This document shows, in pieces, positions 23,363 to 31,382 of a DNA stretch of 33,939 nt. Source of the stretch: Lachnospiraceae bacterium (GTDB lineage Bacteria > Bacillota > Clostridia > Lachnospirales > Lachnospiraceae); contig JAAWBX010000016.1 of assembly GCA_022792885.1 (NCBI GenBank), positions 1 to 33,939 on the forward strand, in the 5' to 3' direction. Position 1 is the first letter of the stretch, and each line of letters starts with the position of its first letter. Made by a program: the position numbers and the translations under genes. The notes under the pieces are model-generated. The model worked only from the letters and a program-made list of their open reading frames with translations, searched no databases and had not been told where the DNA came from.

Positions 23363-24667
23363 ATGCTGAAAACCTTGTCAAGAAAATTAAACGTACTCTT
23401 TGTGACGGCAATTATGCTGATTATTACGGTTATCATGGCGATACTCTGCAAAAATTACGTTCGTATGGAGCAGAAAAATGAAAGCGCTTTTTTTCAGAGG
23501 ATGGTTACGCAGATGATGTATCAGCTCGAAGACGGCGATCGGGGTTTTGAATCTGTTATAACTCCTTATCATAAGTATAAATACCCGATATTTTGTAACG
23601 TTCGGGATCGTTCCGGAAATATAAGATATCAAACGGATTCCGACTTTCCTACCGATGCGGATATTCTTTTGGAGCGCTTTCGGATGCAGGTAAACAGAAT
23701 GCAGACGTCTACAATAGCGGGCGGCAATAAGCCGATAACAGACCAGAGCGGTATATTCGAATTTGAGGGAAACAAAAAAGACAATTATTTAGGGATACTG
23801 GCAACGATTGTTTTGCCGGACGAGACGGATTATCATCTGTCGCTTATTTATAAGCGGAAATCTGTATTTGACATAGTGAGAATGCAGATGTTTCTTTATT
23901 TTTTCTTATGGCTGTTTTCTCTGATTGCCGTGGTTATTATGAGTCGTTTTCTGATAAAAAGAGCGCTGAAGCCGACGGAAGCAATGTTAAAAAGCCAGAA
24001 AGATTTTATAGCTTCCGCTTCGCATGAATTAAAATCGCCGCTTGCCGTCATTCTGGCGAATGTGGAAAAACTGGAACGGTTTTCAGTCGACAGTCCTTCG
24101 TTTAAAAAATCCGTTAAAGTCTTAGATTCCGAATGTATGAGAATGTCGAAACTGGTAAGGGATATGCTGCTTCTGGCTGCCTCCGACGCCGGATCCTGGA
24201 CATTGTGCAAGAATATCGTTGACATAGATACTTTGTTGATCTCGCTATATGAAATTTACGAACCGATTTGTATCGGGAAAAAAATCTGCCTGCATCTGGA
24301 TATTTGTGAGAACCGTTATCCGGAATTTTATACGGACGGGGAGAGGCTTTTTCAGATATTGACGATTTATATGGATAATGCCGTTCATCATTCCGTGAGC
24401 AATGAACGAATCGAGATTCAAACGAAAGTAACTGCGAAATGTATCACATTTTCAATTATAGACCACGGAAAAGGCGTTCCCGAAGATGCCAGGCCGTATA
24501 TTTTTAACCGCTTTTATTGCGCCGATAAATCGAGAACGGATAAATCGCATTTTGGATTGGGACTCAGCATAGCGGATGAACTGGCGAAAAAAATGAACGG
24601 AGTCGCAGGCTGTAAAGATACGGACGGCGGAGGGGCTACGTTTTTTGTGACGCTTCCTCTCAAATAA
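23363..24667 (+). CDS. membrane sensor histidine kinase
   Basis: This 434-residue protein has two transmembrane helices (about 12-31 and 177-195) around a 145-residue external sensor domain. The HisKA domain follows, with phosphorylation site His221 (ASASHELKSPL). The HATPase region has the N box (YMDNAVHHS), G1 (DHGKGVPED), F (YIFNRFYCADKS) and G2 (HFGLGLSIADELAKKMNG). There is no HAMP domain of usual length between helix 2 and HisKA. It presumably phosphorylates the preceding regulator. The divergent ABC system is the likely target. Confidence 0.93.
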   Translation: MLKTLSRKLNVLFVTAIMLIITVIMAILCKNYVRMEQKNESAFFQRMVTQMMYQLEDGDRGFESVITPYHKYKYPIFCNVRDRSGNIRYQTDSDFPTDADILLERFRMQVNRMQTSTIAGGNKPITDQSGIFEFEGNKKDNYLGILATIVLPDETDYHLSLIYKRKSVFDIVRMQMFLYFFLWLFSLIAVVIMSRFLIKRALKPTEAMLKSQKDFIASASHELKSPLAVILANVEKLERFSVDSPSFKKSVKVLDSECMRMSKLVRDMLLLAASDAGSWTLCKNIVDIDTLLISLYEIYEPICIGKKICLHLDICENRYPEFYTDGERLFQILTIYMDNAVHHSVSNERIEIQTKVTAKCITFSIIDHGKGVPEDARPYIFNRFYCADKSRTDKSHFGLGLSIADELAKKMNGVAGCKDTDGGGATFFVTLPLK

Positions 24668-24668
24668 T

Positions 24669-24827
24669 ATGCGTGTTTTCCTGCGAAACGGATGGAAATT
24701 TTTTCCTGCTGCCAAAAAAGGACAGGAAACGTTGCTCTCTGGTAACATAGAATATCGTACTTTTGAAAAAACGGCGAAAGGCTTGAAAAAGGCGGTACAA
24801 AAAAGCAGGGAAAGAGGCAGAGAGTAA
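24669..24827 (+). CDS. possible small protein translationally coupled to the recombinase
   Basis: A 52-residue frame (MRVFLRNGWKFF to RERGRE) ends in TAATG, where its stop shares one base with the recombinase ATG. The peptide is basic and rich in Lys and Arg, but there is no clear ribosome binding site before its ATG. It may be real and coupled, or a leader or remnant. It matches no family I know. Confidence 0.3.
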   Translation: MRVFLRNGWKFFPAAKKGQETLLSGNIEYRTFEKTAKGLKKAVQKSRERGRE

Positions 24828-25447
24828 TGAAGATGTATGGTTACGTCCGTGTTTCCACGAAGGAACAGAATCCCGAGAGGCAGTTGACGGCGTTGAAAGA
24901 GTATGGAATCGCGCGGAGAAACATTTATCTTGATCAGATGTCGGGGAAAGATTTTGCCCGCCCGCAGTATCGGAAGCTTCTGATGCGGCTGAAACCGGGA
25001 GATTTACTTATTATTAAAAGCATCGACCGGCTGGGGCGGAATTACGGGGAAATTTTGGAGCAATGGCGGAAGATCACGAAGGAGATCCGGGCCGATATCC
25101 GGGTGATCGACATGCCGCTTCTGAACACGGATTTTTCCCAGGAGGATCTGACCGGCGTTTTTATCTCGGATCTGGTGCTTCAGATTCTGGCTTATGTGGC
25201 GGAAACGGAGCGCGCGTTTATCCGTCAGAGGCAGGCGGAGGGAATCGCGGCGGCCAGGAAGAGCGGAGTGAAATTCGGATGTGAGAAAAAGGAACTGCCG
25301 AAGGATTTTGAGAAATATTTTGCATCGTGGAAAAAAGGAGAGATTTCTATGAGAAAGGCGGCGGGGGCGCTGGGGATGAGCCATTCGACGTTTTACCGGC
25401 GGTGCAAGGAGAGGGAAGACGGAGAAAAGAGAGAAAAAAATTTGTAG
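24827..25447 (+). CDS. serine recombinase (resolvase/invertase type)
   Basis: This 206-residue protein has the small serine recombinase plan. The catalytic domain starts YGYVRVSTKEQ with nucleophile Ser10, and KSIDRLGRNYGEI holds the conserved Asp-Arg-x-x-Arg. The long E helix is around LVLQILAYVAETERAFIRQRQAEGI. A C-terminal helix-turn-helix (about 175-197) reads ISMRKAAGALGMSHSTFYRRC. These enzymes cut both strands with a 5'-phosphoserine link to resolve or invert DNA between short inverted-repeat sites. No transposase is next to it. The 45-bp tandem repeats just downstream are possible crossover sites. Confidence 0.92.
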   Translation: MKMYGYVRVSTKEQNPERQLTALKEYGIARRNIYLDQMSGKDFARPQYRKLLMRLKPGDLLIIKSIDRLGRNYGEILEQWRKITKEIRADIRVIDMPLLNTDFSQEDLTGVFISDLVLQILAYVAETERAFIRQRQAEGIAAARKSGVKFGCEKKELPKDFEKYFASWKKGEISMRKAAGALGMSHSTFYRRCKEREDGEKREKNL

Positions 25448-25535
25448 CAAATAGTAGGCAACGTGAAACATCTTTAAGACTTCGTTCTGTCAACCGAATT
25501 ATGGCGATTTTTTCCATAAAGATAGCGTATCACAA

Positions 25536-25565
25536 GCGTTTCAGAAAGTCTACTTTGTGAAACGC
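25536..25565. repeat. inverted repeat at the edge of the tandem array
   Basis: GCGTTTC (25536-25542) is the complement of GAAACGC (25559-25565), the latter being the start of the first 45-bp unit. The arrangement of two half-sites around about 16 bases resembles a serine recombinase binding site, without proof. Confidence 0.3.
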
Positions 25566-25669
25566 CGAATGGCAATACGGTGTACCCGGAGGGTATACTC
25601 TGTGAAATGCCGAATGGCAATACGGTGTACCCGGAGGGTATACTCTGTGAAACGCCGAAGGCGATACGG
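25557..25669. repeat. 45-bp tandem repeat, about 2.5 units
   Basis: Two full units (25557-25601, 25602-25646) differ by a single base (GAAACGCC versus GAAATGCC), and a third partial unit (25647-25669) follows. Each holds two potential hairpins: GCC-GAAT-GGC (CGCC-GAA-GGCG in unit 3, a compensated change) and GTGTACCC-GGA-GGGTATAC. Because 45 is divisible by three, both strands read as 15-residue repeats, but no start signals support translation. It lies between the recombinase and the FMN lipoprotein gene, 21 bases before the latter's ATG. Confidence 0.85.
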
Positions 25670-25689
25670 AAAGAAGGGTAGAGAATCAT

Positions 25690-26169
25690 ATGAGAAAAAA
25701 AGCAGTAGCGGCCGTTTGCCTGGCGATTACGGCAAACCTTATGTTGGCCGGCTGTTCGCCCGCCGCGAATGAGAAGACCACCGCGCGGCAGAACGACACG
25801 GAAACCACACAGGGCGAAAGCCGTTCGGAAACGACGCAAAACGAAAGTACGTCGGGCGAAGCCGGTTCGGACGGGCAGGCGGCGCCCGCGCATAATTACA
25901 AGGACGGCACCTATACCGGCACCGGCCGGGGCATGGGCGGAGATATCACGGTGACGCTTACGGTGGCGGGCGGCGTGGTGACGGTTGATGAGATTACCGG
26001 CCCTTATGAAACGCCGGGCGTCGGAGGAAAAGAGGCGATCGAGGACGGCAGTTTCAAATCTCAGATCGAAAAAGCTCAGTCCTCTGATATCGACGGCATA
26101 ACGGGCGCCACCATGACGACCGGCGGCGTGAAAAAGGCGGTGGAGGATGCTTTGTCACAGGCCAAATAA
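25690..26169 (+). CDS. FMN-binding-domain lipoprotein
   Basis: This 159-residue protein has a lipoprotein signal with Cys22 (LAGC), a Thr/Glu/Ser-rich linker to about residue 66, and a single FMN_bind domain (70-157). The flavinylation motif is DGITGATMTT, with Thr141 as the residue expected to carry covalent FMN through a phosphoester bond. Such domains need an ApbE flavin transferase, which is not in the window. It is followed 45 bases later by an exported FAD reductase, so it probably passes electrons to that enzyme on the outer face of the membrane. Confidence 0.9.
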   Translation: MRKKAVAAVCLAITANLMLAGCSPAANEKTTARQNDTETTQGESRSETTQNESTSGEAGSDGQAAPAHNYKDGTYTGTGRGMGGDITVTLTVAGGVVTVDEITGPYETPGVGGKEAIEDGSFKSQIEKAQSSDIDGITGATMTTGGVKKAVEDALSQAK

Positions 26170-26220
26170 CCGTTTTGAAACGGGTGTCGGGCTAACAAAA
26201 GGTTAAAGGAGGAAATGGAT

Positions 26221-27723
26221 ATGAGTAAAGGTATGATGAGTCGCAGACAGTTCTGTGCGCTTGGGATGGCGGGCGCTTTGGCCGCGATTACCGGCTGCGC
26301 GGGCGCGGCGGGTAACGGAGGTTCGGCGTCCTCGGGGAGTGAAAGCAAAGACTCTGCGGCAAACGACGAGAACAAAGAAGCGGCGGCAAAAGCGCGCGCT
26401 ATTGGCGACAACAACGTAAATTTCGGCCAGGAAGTCGATATTTTGATCGTAGGCGCCGGTATTTCCGGCATGCTTGCCTCGATCGATCCCGCATCGGCAG
26501 GTCTTGACGTTTTGATTGCGGAACAGAACAGTACGTACGGCGGGGACGCGATTTATTCGGCTGCGTGCCAGATGTGTTCGACCGCGAAACTCACAAAAGA
26601 GGAGCGTCCCGACAAGTATGCCTCCCCTGAGGAGATCCGTGAAAAGTTTGCTCCGTATTACGAGGATAACGAAGCCGGCCTTGATCGCACCGTGCTTTTA
26701 CAGGAGTGGACGGGCAAATTTATTGACAAGATGCACTATGATTGGGGGTACGAATTCCAGCCGCTGCGCGAAAGCCCCTATCATCAGGCTTTCTTCCCGA
26801 AAGACGGACTTTGCACCATGAAGTCGGAGTTTGATTTGATAAATGAGAAGGTAGAAGAGGCCGGCGTTCGGTATTTGTTCCAGACGACGTTTCAGACGCT
26901 TATCGTGGACGAGGACGGCACGGTCGCCGGCGCCCGTTTTACGGACAAAGACGGCAATATCGTGGACATTGCGGCCAAAGCGGTTGTTCTGGCGACGGGC
27001 GGTTATGTGTCCAACCAGGAGTGGATGGTAAAGTACGCTCCCGAGTACGCGTATATTGCCAACATCATTTCCGGCCGTAAGGGCGATGGCATCGCCGCGG
27101 GCGTAGCGGTGGGCGGTACGCTTTCCGGTATGGGTCCGACCAGCAACTTGAATCCGCGTTTTGAGGCGGGACATATGCTGGGCACGTTCTATCCTTTGCT
27201 GGGACTTCTGCCCAACGGCAAGCGTTTCTATTGTGAAACCGCGGTCCACAATGCCGCGACGGGCGCTCTGGCCGCCGGTTACTACGAGTGGTACAGCGTC
27301 TGGGACAGCGTTGCGCAGGACGGTATCGACCAGGAGGTTATTTTACATGCGGGCGACGCGGTGAAAACCTGCGACACGATTGAGGAGCTTGCCGAAATGA
27401 CCGGTATGCCGTTTGATAAACTGCAGGAGACGTTTGAACAGTGGAAAACCATTTGCGAAAATCAGGAGGATCCCGACTTTAAAAAGACGCTGTTCTTGCA
27501 GGAGCTGAAACCGCCGTATTATTTCCTGCGCAACTATCCGGTGCGCTACAAGAGCCTCGGCGGTTTGACGGTGAGCGATCGCATGGAAGTGCTGGATGCG
27601 GACGGCAATCCTATTCCTAATTTGTATGCGTGCGGCTGTACCGCCGGTACGGAGGATATCACTCCGGCGGCCGGTTCCGGCCTGCTTTTGGGTACGACGC
27701 TGGCGGCTGACTATGCGAAGTAA
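26221..27723 (+). CDS. Tat-exported FAD-dependent reductase (fumarate reductase-like)
   Basis: This 500-residue protein starts with a twin-arginine motif (MSRRQFC, Arg8-Arg9) and a lipobox ending at Cys26 (ITGC). I prefer ATG 26221 because AGGAGG (26207-26212) lies eight bases before it; ATG 26215 would be only two bases away. After a Ser/Gly-rich linker, the FAD domain reads DILIVGAGISGMLASI, and the C-terminus has the FrdA/UrdA-type KSLGGLTVSD and GNPIPNLYACGCTAGTEDITPAAGSG. The family reduces C=C bonds of fumarate, urocanate, cinnamates or similar acceptors during anaerobic respiration. The acceptor here is unknown. The preceding FMN lipoprotein is the likely electron donor. Confidence 0.9.
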   Translation: MSKGMMSRRQFCALGMAGALAAITGCAGAAGNGGSASSGSESKDSAANDENKEAAAKARAIGDNNVNFGQEVDILIVGAGISGMLASIDPASAGLDVLIAEQNSTYGGDAIYSAACQMCSTAKLTKEERPDKYASPEEIREKFAPYYEDNEAGLDRTVLLQEWTGKFIDKMHYDWGYEFQPLRESPYHQAFFPKDGLCTMKSEFDLINEKVEEAGVRYLFQTTFQTLIVDEDGTVAGARFTDKDGNIVDIAAKAVVLATGGYVSNQEWMVKYAPEYAYIANIISGRKGDGIAAGVAVGGTLSGMGPTSNLNPRFEAGHMLGTFYPLLGLLPNGKRFYCETAVHNAATGALAAGYYEWYSVWDSVAQDGIDQEVILHAGDAVKTCDTIEELAEMTGMPFDKLQETFEQWKTICENQEDPDFKKTLFLQELKPPYYFLRNYPVRYKSLGGLTVSDRMEVLDADGNPIPNLYACGCTAGTEDITPAAGSGLLLGTTLAADYAK

Positions 27724-27750
27724 GACAATCTGGTAAAAAATAATGGTAAA

Positions 27751-27782
27751 ATCGGGCAGGGGGAATTTTCCTCCTGCCCGAT
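27751..27782. terminator. bidirectional hairpin terminator between convergent genes
   Basis: ATCGGGCAGG (27751-27760) pairs with CCTGCCCGAT (27773-27782), extended inward by two more G-C pairs after one mismatch. On the minus strand it is followed by a short T-run. It separates the FAD reductase from the MATE gene. Confidence 0.75.
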
Positions 27783-27838
27783 CGGCTGCAAATCATTTTG
27801 GAAGTCCGTTTTTTATGATGATCGGGTACCGCCGTTTG

Positions 27839-29206
27839 TCAGGCGGCGGACGCAAGGGAGGCGCGGTGAATCCGCCGGTAAAAATATACGGCGACGATCA
27901 GTGATATGCTGTCCACAATAGGCTGGACCGTCATGCAGCCGTACAGCGGAATAAGAGAATCCATCAAAAACAGAAGCGGAATATCAATCACGCCTTTGCG
28001 CAGGACGGAGCAGATCAGGGATTCCTTCACGTTTCCCATAGCCTGAAATTGAATGATCAGCGGATAGCATAATGACATCATGGGCATGGCGATCACCATG
28101 ATTCTTAAAAATTTCGCACCGTATGCAATCGTTACGGCGTCGTCTATGAATAAGCCCGCCAGGACCGGCGCGAATGTTTCATAACATACGAGGCACAGGA
28201 GCGAGAAAGCGAATGAAATGGCGGAACCGAATAGAAAGGCGTTATGTCGGCGCTTTTGATCGCCGGACGAAAAATTGTAGGCGAGCAGAGGCAGCAGCCC
28301 GTTGGCGACGCCGATGGAAAAATACAGTGGAAGCTGGTCTAACTTTTTTACTATACCCAATCCGGCAACCGCTTCGGTTCCGTAGCCGGAAACAAATTTT
28401 GAAAGTGAGGCGACCGCTGCCACGGTAAGGGAGTATTGAATTGCGGACGGAATACCGATGGTAACGATTTTCCCCACATAGTTCGGGGCGTATTTCATGT
28501 GATGCGGCAGGACATTGATCACGGTGGCTTGGTGCCTGGCGTATATATAAATAAGGAAAAATAATGTTGCCAGAAGATTGGAGAGCGCGGTCGCGAGGCC
28601 GGCGCCTTCGGCTCCCAGGCCCAAAAAGTCCGGCAGAATAAAAAGCGGATCAAGGATCAGATTGGCAAATCCGCCCAGAGAAACGCCGAACGCCGCAATC
28701 ACGGCATTTCCTTCCGAGCGGATAAGGTCCGCCAGCAGCACGTTCAAAATGGTTCCTGCCCCGCCCGCGACGACGGCCCATTTTGCATATCGGAGCGTAA
28801 CGTCATAGGTGGCTTCGGTCGCGCCGCATAAGCGAAGGACGGGCGAGGCCGTCATGCGGAACAAAAACGAAAATATAACCGCGCATCCGAGCCCGCACCA
28901 GAAGGAAACGGATGAGATATGCCTGGCGGTATCTTCGTCTTTTTGCCCCAGGGAGCGGGCGACCAGGCTGGCGCCGCCTACGGCAAAAAGATTGGAGATT
29001 GCCGTCAGCATGACAAAGACGGGATAGGAAACCGTGACCGCCGCGGTCTGTGCCGGGTCGTTCAGCATACCTACAAAATAGGTGTCTGCCAGATTGTAAA
29101 TCAATACGATCATCTGGCTGAGTATTGACGGCACGATCTGTTTTAATACGGCTTTTTTTACCGGCATTCGTTCAAAAAGAAAGGACTTCTCGATTTCTGT
29201 TTTCAT
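27839..29206 (-). CDS. MATE-family multidrug/metabolite transporter
   Basis: This 455-residue protein has the two-repeat, twelve-helix plan of MATE exporters. The first repeat begins at PVKKAVLKQIVPSILSQMIVLIYNLADTYFVG and includes AVGGASLVARSLGQKDEDTA; the second begins near YVGKIVTIGIPSAIQYSLTV. They expel cationic drugs or metabolites in exchange for sodium ions or protons. The start is ATG 29206 with AGGAGG before it; the longer frame (67 more residues) lies over the leader and has no family likeness. It has its own promoter and a structured leader of about 160 bases. Confidence 0.9.
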   Translation of the reverse strand: MKTEIEKSFLFERMPVKKAVLKQIVPSILSQMIVLIYNLADTYFVGMLNDPAQTAAVTVSYPVFVMLTAISNLFAVGGASLVARSLGQKDEDTARHISSVSFWCGLGCAVIFSFLFRMTASPVLRLCGATEATYDVTLRYAKWAVVAGGAGTILNVLLADLIRSEGNAVIAAFGVSLGGFANLILDPLFILPDFLGLGAEGAGLATALSNLLATLFFLIYIYARHQATVINVLPHHMKYAPNYVGKIVTIGIPSAIQYSLTVAAVASLSKFVSGYGTEAVAGLGIVKKLDQLPLYFSIGVANGLLPLLAYNFSSGDQKRRHNAFLFGSAISFAFSLLCLVCYETFAPVLAGLFIDDAVTIAYGAKFLRIMVIAMPMMSLCYPLIIQFQAMGNVKESLICSVLRKGVIDIPLLFLMDSLIPLYGCMTVQPIVDSISLIVAVYFYRRIHRASLASAA

Positions 29207-29250
29207 AATACGCATCCTCCTGCCGTTCGGCCTGCTTTTTTGGGCTTGGA

Positions 29251-29275
29251 TACCGTCGCCCGGCAAGCGACGGTA
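29251..29275 (-). promoter_or_regulatory. hairpin in the MATE leader
   Basis: A perfect 9-bp stem (TACCGTCGC at 29251-29259, GCGACGGTA at 29267-29275) lies in the transcribed leader 45 bases before the MATE ATG. No T-run follows on the minus strand, so it is not a simple terminator. It could be part of a leader control element. Confidence 0.4.
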
Positions 29276-29370
29276 ATATTTCCGGATCATATCTATTCTA
29301 TTCTTTCCGGCATTGTCCTTATCATGCGGTTGGTTGATTTGGGAGGAGGATTGTGATAGAATAATACTAA

Positions 29371-29401
29371 AGTATATGTTGAGGGTATCGTAGCTTGACA
29401 A
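29371..29401 (-). promoter_or_regulatory. predicted MATE promoter with 19-bp spacer
   Basis: On the minus strand, TTGTCA (29396-29401) and TATACT (29371-29376) are 19 bp apart. The length suggests an activator of the MerR type, but I see no clear dyad in the spacer. The remaining bases of 29207-29540 hold the leader and a terminator-like hairpin. Confidence 0.4.
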
Positions 29402-29415
29402 GGACACATACGTCC

Positions 29416-29456
29416 AAAACCGTGCCGGCGGTCCGCTTTTGTGCGGTTTTATTTTT
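29416..29456 (+). terminator. terminator-like hairpin
   Basis: AAAACCG (29416-29422) pairs with CGGTTTT (29444-29450), and the T-rich run goes on to 29456. No plus-strand gene precedes it within 1.7 kb apart from the convergent region, so it may be left from a lost gene. Confidence 0.35.
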
Positions 29457-29540
29457 ATGTTTAGGAATGGTTTTTGCTTGCGGGGACTGCTTCGTTTCCC
29501 GCATTTGCTTTTTTGATATCAGAACAGAGTGGAGATAATT

Positions 29541-30100
29541 ATGAAAAAGAGGAATCGTTGTTTTAAATTTGTGTATGGAATATTGGTCTGTGCGGTTATT
29601 TTAACGGGCTGAATGGAACGGCCGTGGTATATGACGTTTCCAACCGACGGTATTTCATATATAATCGCGACCTTGCATTGACCAGAAGACCCCCATGTTC
29701 CACGTTTAAGATTATTTCTTCGCTAATTGCGTTGGAAAACGGAATCGTTGTGCCGGAGGATTCCACCCGGACATGGAGCGGCGATTCAATACAAACAGCA
29801 ACAACCGGTCTTTGACGGGTTTTTGGATTGAATCGTCTTTGGTGATCATTCGGCTTATTCAGAGGAAACGCGAAGTCAATTAAAACAGGTTATGCTGGTA
29901 CCGGAGCAGGAGCGCGCGGCTCTCTCTGTATATGGAAAAACGGGAATGGGCAAAGCGGATAATATGGTCGTTGATACCTGGTTTATCGGATTTGCGGAAG
30001 GTACGGAGGGGAAACTTTATTTTTGCGTATGTCTCGGACGGACGGCATGGATATATTCAGTTCGCTGGCGAAGGAAATAGCGATTTCAGATTGTGTCGGA
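29541..30100 (+). pseudogene. class D beta-lactamase, degraded
   Basis: The remains of a class D (OXA/CDD-like) beta-lactamase are spread over several frames. A signal peptide start (MKKRNRCFKF, ATG 29541, GGAGA before it) hits TGA after 23 residues. Another frame then gives GTAVVYDVSNRRYFIYN and the active-site box STFKIISSLIALENG, with the serine and lysine in place. The middle, including the SxV and Tyr-Gly-Asn region and the conserved Trp, is deleted. The KTG box (YGKTGMGKADNM, then DTWFIGFAEG) follows around 29930-30010. After one more frameshift DGMDIFSSLAKEIAIS ends it. No working enzyme can result. Confidence 0.8.
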
Positions 30101-30196
30101 TTACAATGGCCCGTAACGTTTTGCAGCGTGGGATTGATGAATAGAGCGAGTTTGTTCGTGGAAAAATAAGCATTATTTTTTCATGGAGATAAATAT

Positions 30197-31042
30197 ATGT
30201 ATGATTTCTTTTATGGCTGGTATTTGAAATGTCAATCCGACACGCAGACGTTAGCGGTGATCCCAGCCGTTCACAGATCAAGGAACGAACGTATCTGTTC
30301 CATTCAGATTATCACGGATACGGACGCCCGGACGGTCACGTTCCCTGCAGATTTATTTCGGCGGGCAGAGAAGAATATTTTTATCGGGGAGAATCGATTC
30401 GGCGAAAAAGGTATTCATCTGGCGATAGATACGCCGCGGTTAACCGTTCGGGGGAATTTGCATTTCGGATCGCTTTTTCCGTTAAAATATGATATAATGG
30501 GACCGTTTGCGTTCGTGCCGTTTATGGAATGCCGCCACAGCGTGTGGAGTATGCGGCATTCGGTCAGAGGAAACGTATGTATCAATGAAAAAAAATATTT
30601 TTTCCAAAATGCCCGGGGATATTGGGAAGGAGACAGGGGCCGGTCATTTCCGAAAAGGTATATATGGACGCAGTGCAGTTTTTCGGACGGGGCTTTGATG
30701 TTATCCGTGGCGGATATTCCTATGGCCGGCATTCGTTTTACCGGTGTTATAGGCGTTATTTTGTGGCGGGGGAGAGAGTATAGAATAGCCACGTATCTGG
30801 GAGCCAGGGTCGTTCAAATTCGGAATAAAACGGTTCGTGTCGTACAGGGCAATCTGGAATTGGATGTCCGGCTGCTGGAAGCGTCGGAGCAGGCTCTTAA
30901 AGCGCCGGCGAAAGGAGACATGGTAAGGACAATTCGGGAGAGCGTCTCCTGTCGGGCCTCCTACCGGTTTTGTAAAGGGGGCGATACCTTGTTTGCTTTT
31001 GAAACGGACAGGGCTTCTTTTGAATTCGAATATTTTTCCTGA
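30197..31042 (+). CDS. tocopherol cyclase-family protein
   Basis: This 281-residue protein matches my memory of the bacterial tocopherol cyclase-like family: FFYGWYLKCQ at the start, YDIMGPFAFVPFMECRHSVWSMRHSV in the middle, GYWEGDRGRSFPKRYIWTQC, and RESVSCRASYRFCKGGDTLFAFETDRASFEFE at the end. It lacks a signal peptide. Plant members close the chromanol ring of vitamin E; clostridial members have no tocopherol pathway and their role is unknown. The ATG follows GGAGAT. The DUF5655 gene follows after 23 bases, probably in the same transcript. Confidence 0.82.
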   Translation: MYDFFYGWYLKCQSDTQTLAVIPAVHRSRNERICSIQIITDTDARTVTFPADLFRRAEKNIFIGENRFGEKGIHLAIDTPRLTVRGNLHFGSLFPLKYDIMGPFAFVPFMECRHSVWSMRHSVRGNVCINEKKYFFQNARGYWEGDRGRSFPKRYIWTQCSFSDGALMLSVADIPMAGIRFTGVIGVILWRGREYRIATYLGARVVQIRNKTVRVVQGNLELDVRLLEASEQALKAPAKGDMVRTIRESVSCRASYRFCKGGDTLFAFETDRASFEFEYFS

Positions 31043-31065
31043 TTTTATAAAAAGGGAGCGGAGAA

Positions 31066-31356
31066 ATGGATCCGAATATCTTATATTTTTTTGAGGGGAA
31101 GCCGGAAGCGCTGCCGCTGTACGAAGTCTTTGAACAAAAAGTTTTTTCCGAGGTGGGAGGCGTGACGGTGAAGGTACAGAAAACGCAGATTGCTTTTGCC
31201 AACAGACGCAATTTTGCTTTTGTTTCTTTCCTGCCGGTACGGAAGGCAGAGGAACGGCCGGCAAACGTTAGACCCGCCGGGGCGTCGGAAGCGGCTAAAG
31301 AAAGAAAATGCCTCCGATGTGGAGAGGCTGGCATGATAGTGAAAGGAAGTGTTTGA
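31066..31356 (+). CDS. DUF5655-like protein, C-terminally shortened
   Basis: This 96-residue protein begins like a DUF5655 domain: FFEGKPEALPLYEVFEQKVFSEVGGVTVKVQKTQIAFANRRNFAFVSF. After about residue 60 the likeness stops and the tail (RPAGASEAAKERKCLRCGEAG) looks unlike the family, which normally goes on for another 40 or so residues. I take it as truncated by a deletion or frameshift. The function of the family is unknown. Confidence 0.6.
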   Translation: MDPNILYFFEGKPEALPLYEVFEQKVFSEVGGVTVKVQKTQIAFANRRNFAFVSFLPVRKAEERPANVRPAGASEAAKERKCLRCGEAGMIVKGSV

Positions 31357-31382
31357 TAAATGGGAACGAAAATCTGTGCGTA

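Noticed and set aside
24827-25447. Complete transposon around the serine recombinase
   Set aside because: No transposase, terminal inverted repeats or target duplication were found on either side.
25557-25669. CRISPR array
   Set aside because: The repeats are directly tandem without spacers and no cas gene is near.
25474-25893. Minus-strand protein with 15-residue repeats over the 45-bp array
   Set aside because: The periodicity comes from 45 being divisible by three; no ribosome binding site, and it overlaps the start of the FMN lipoprotein gene.
29207-29407. N-terminal extension of the MATE protein
   Set aside because: The added residues cover the promoter and leader, while ATG 29206 has a strong ribosome binding site and gives normal family length.
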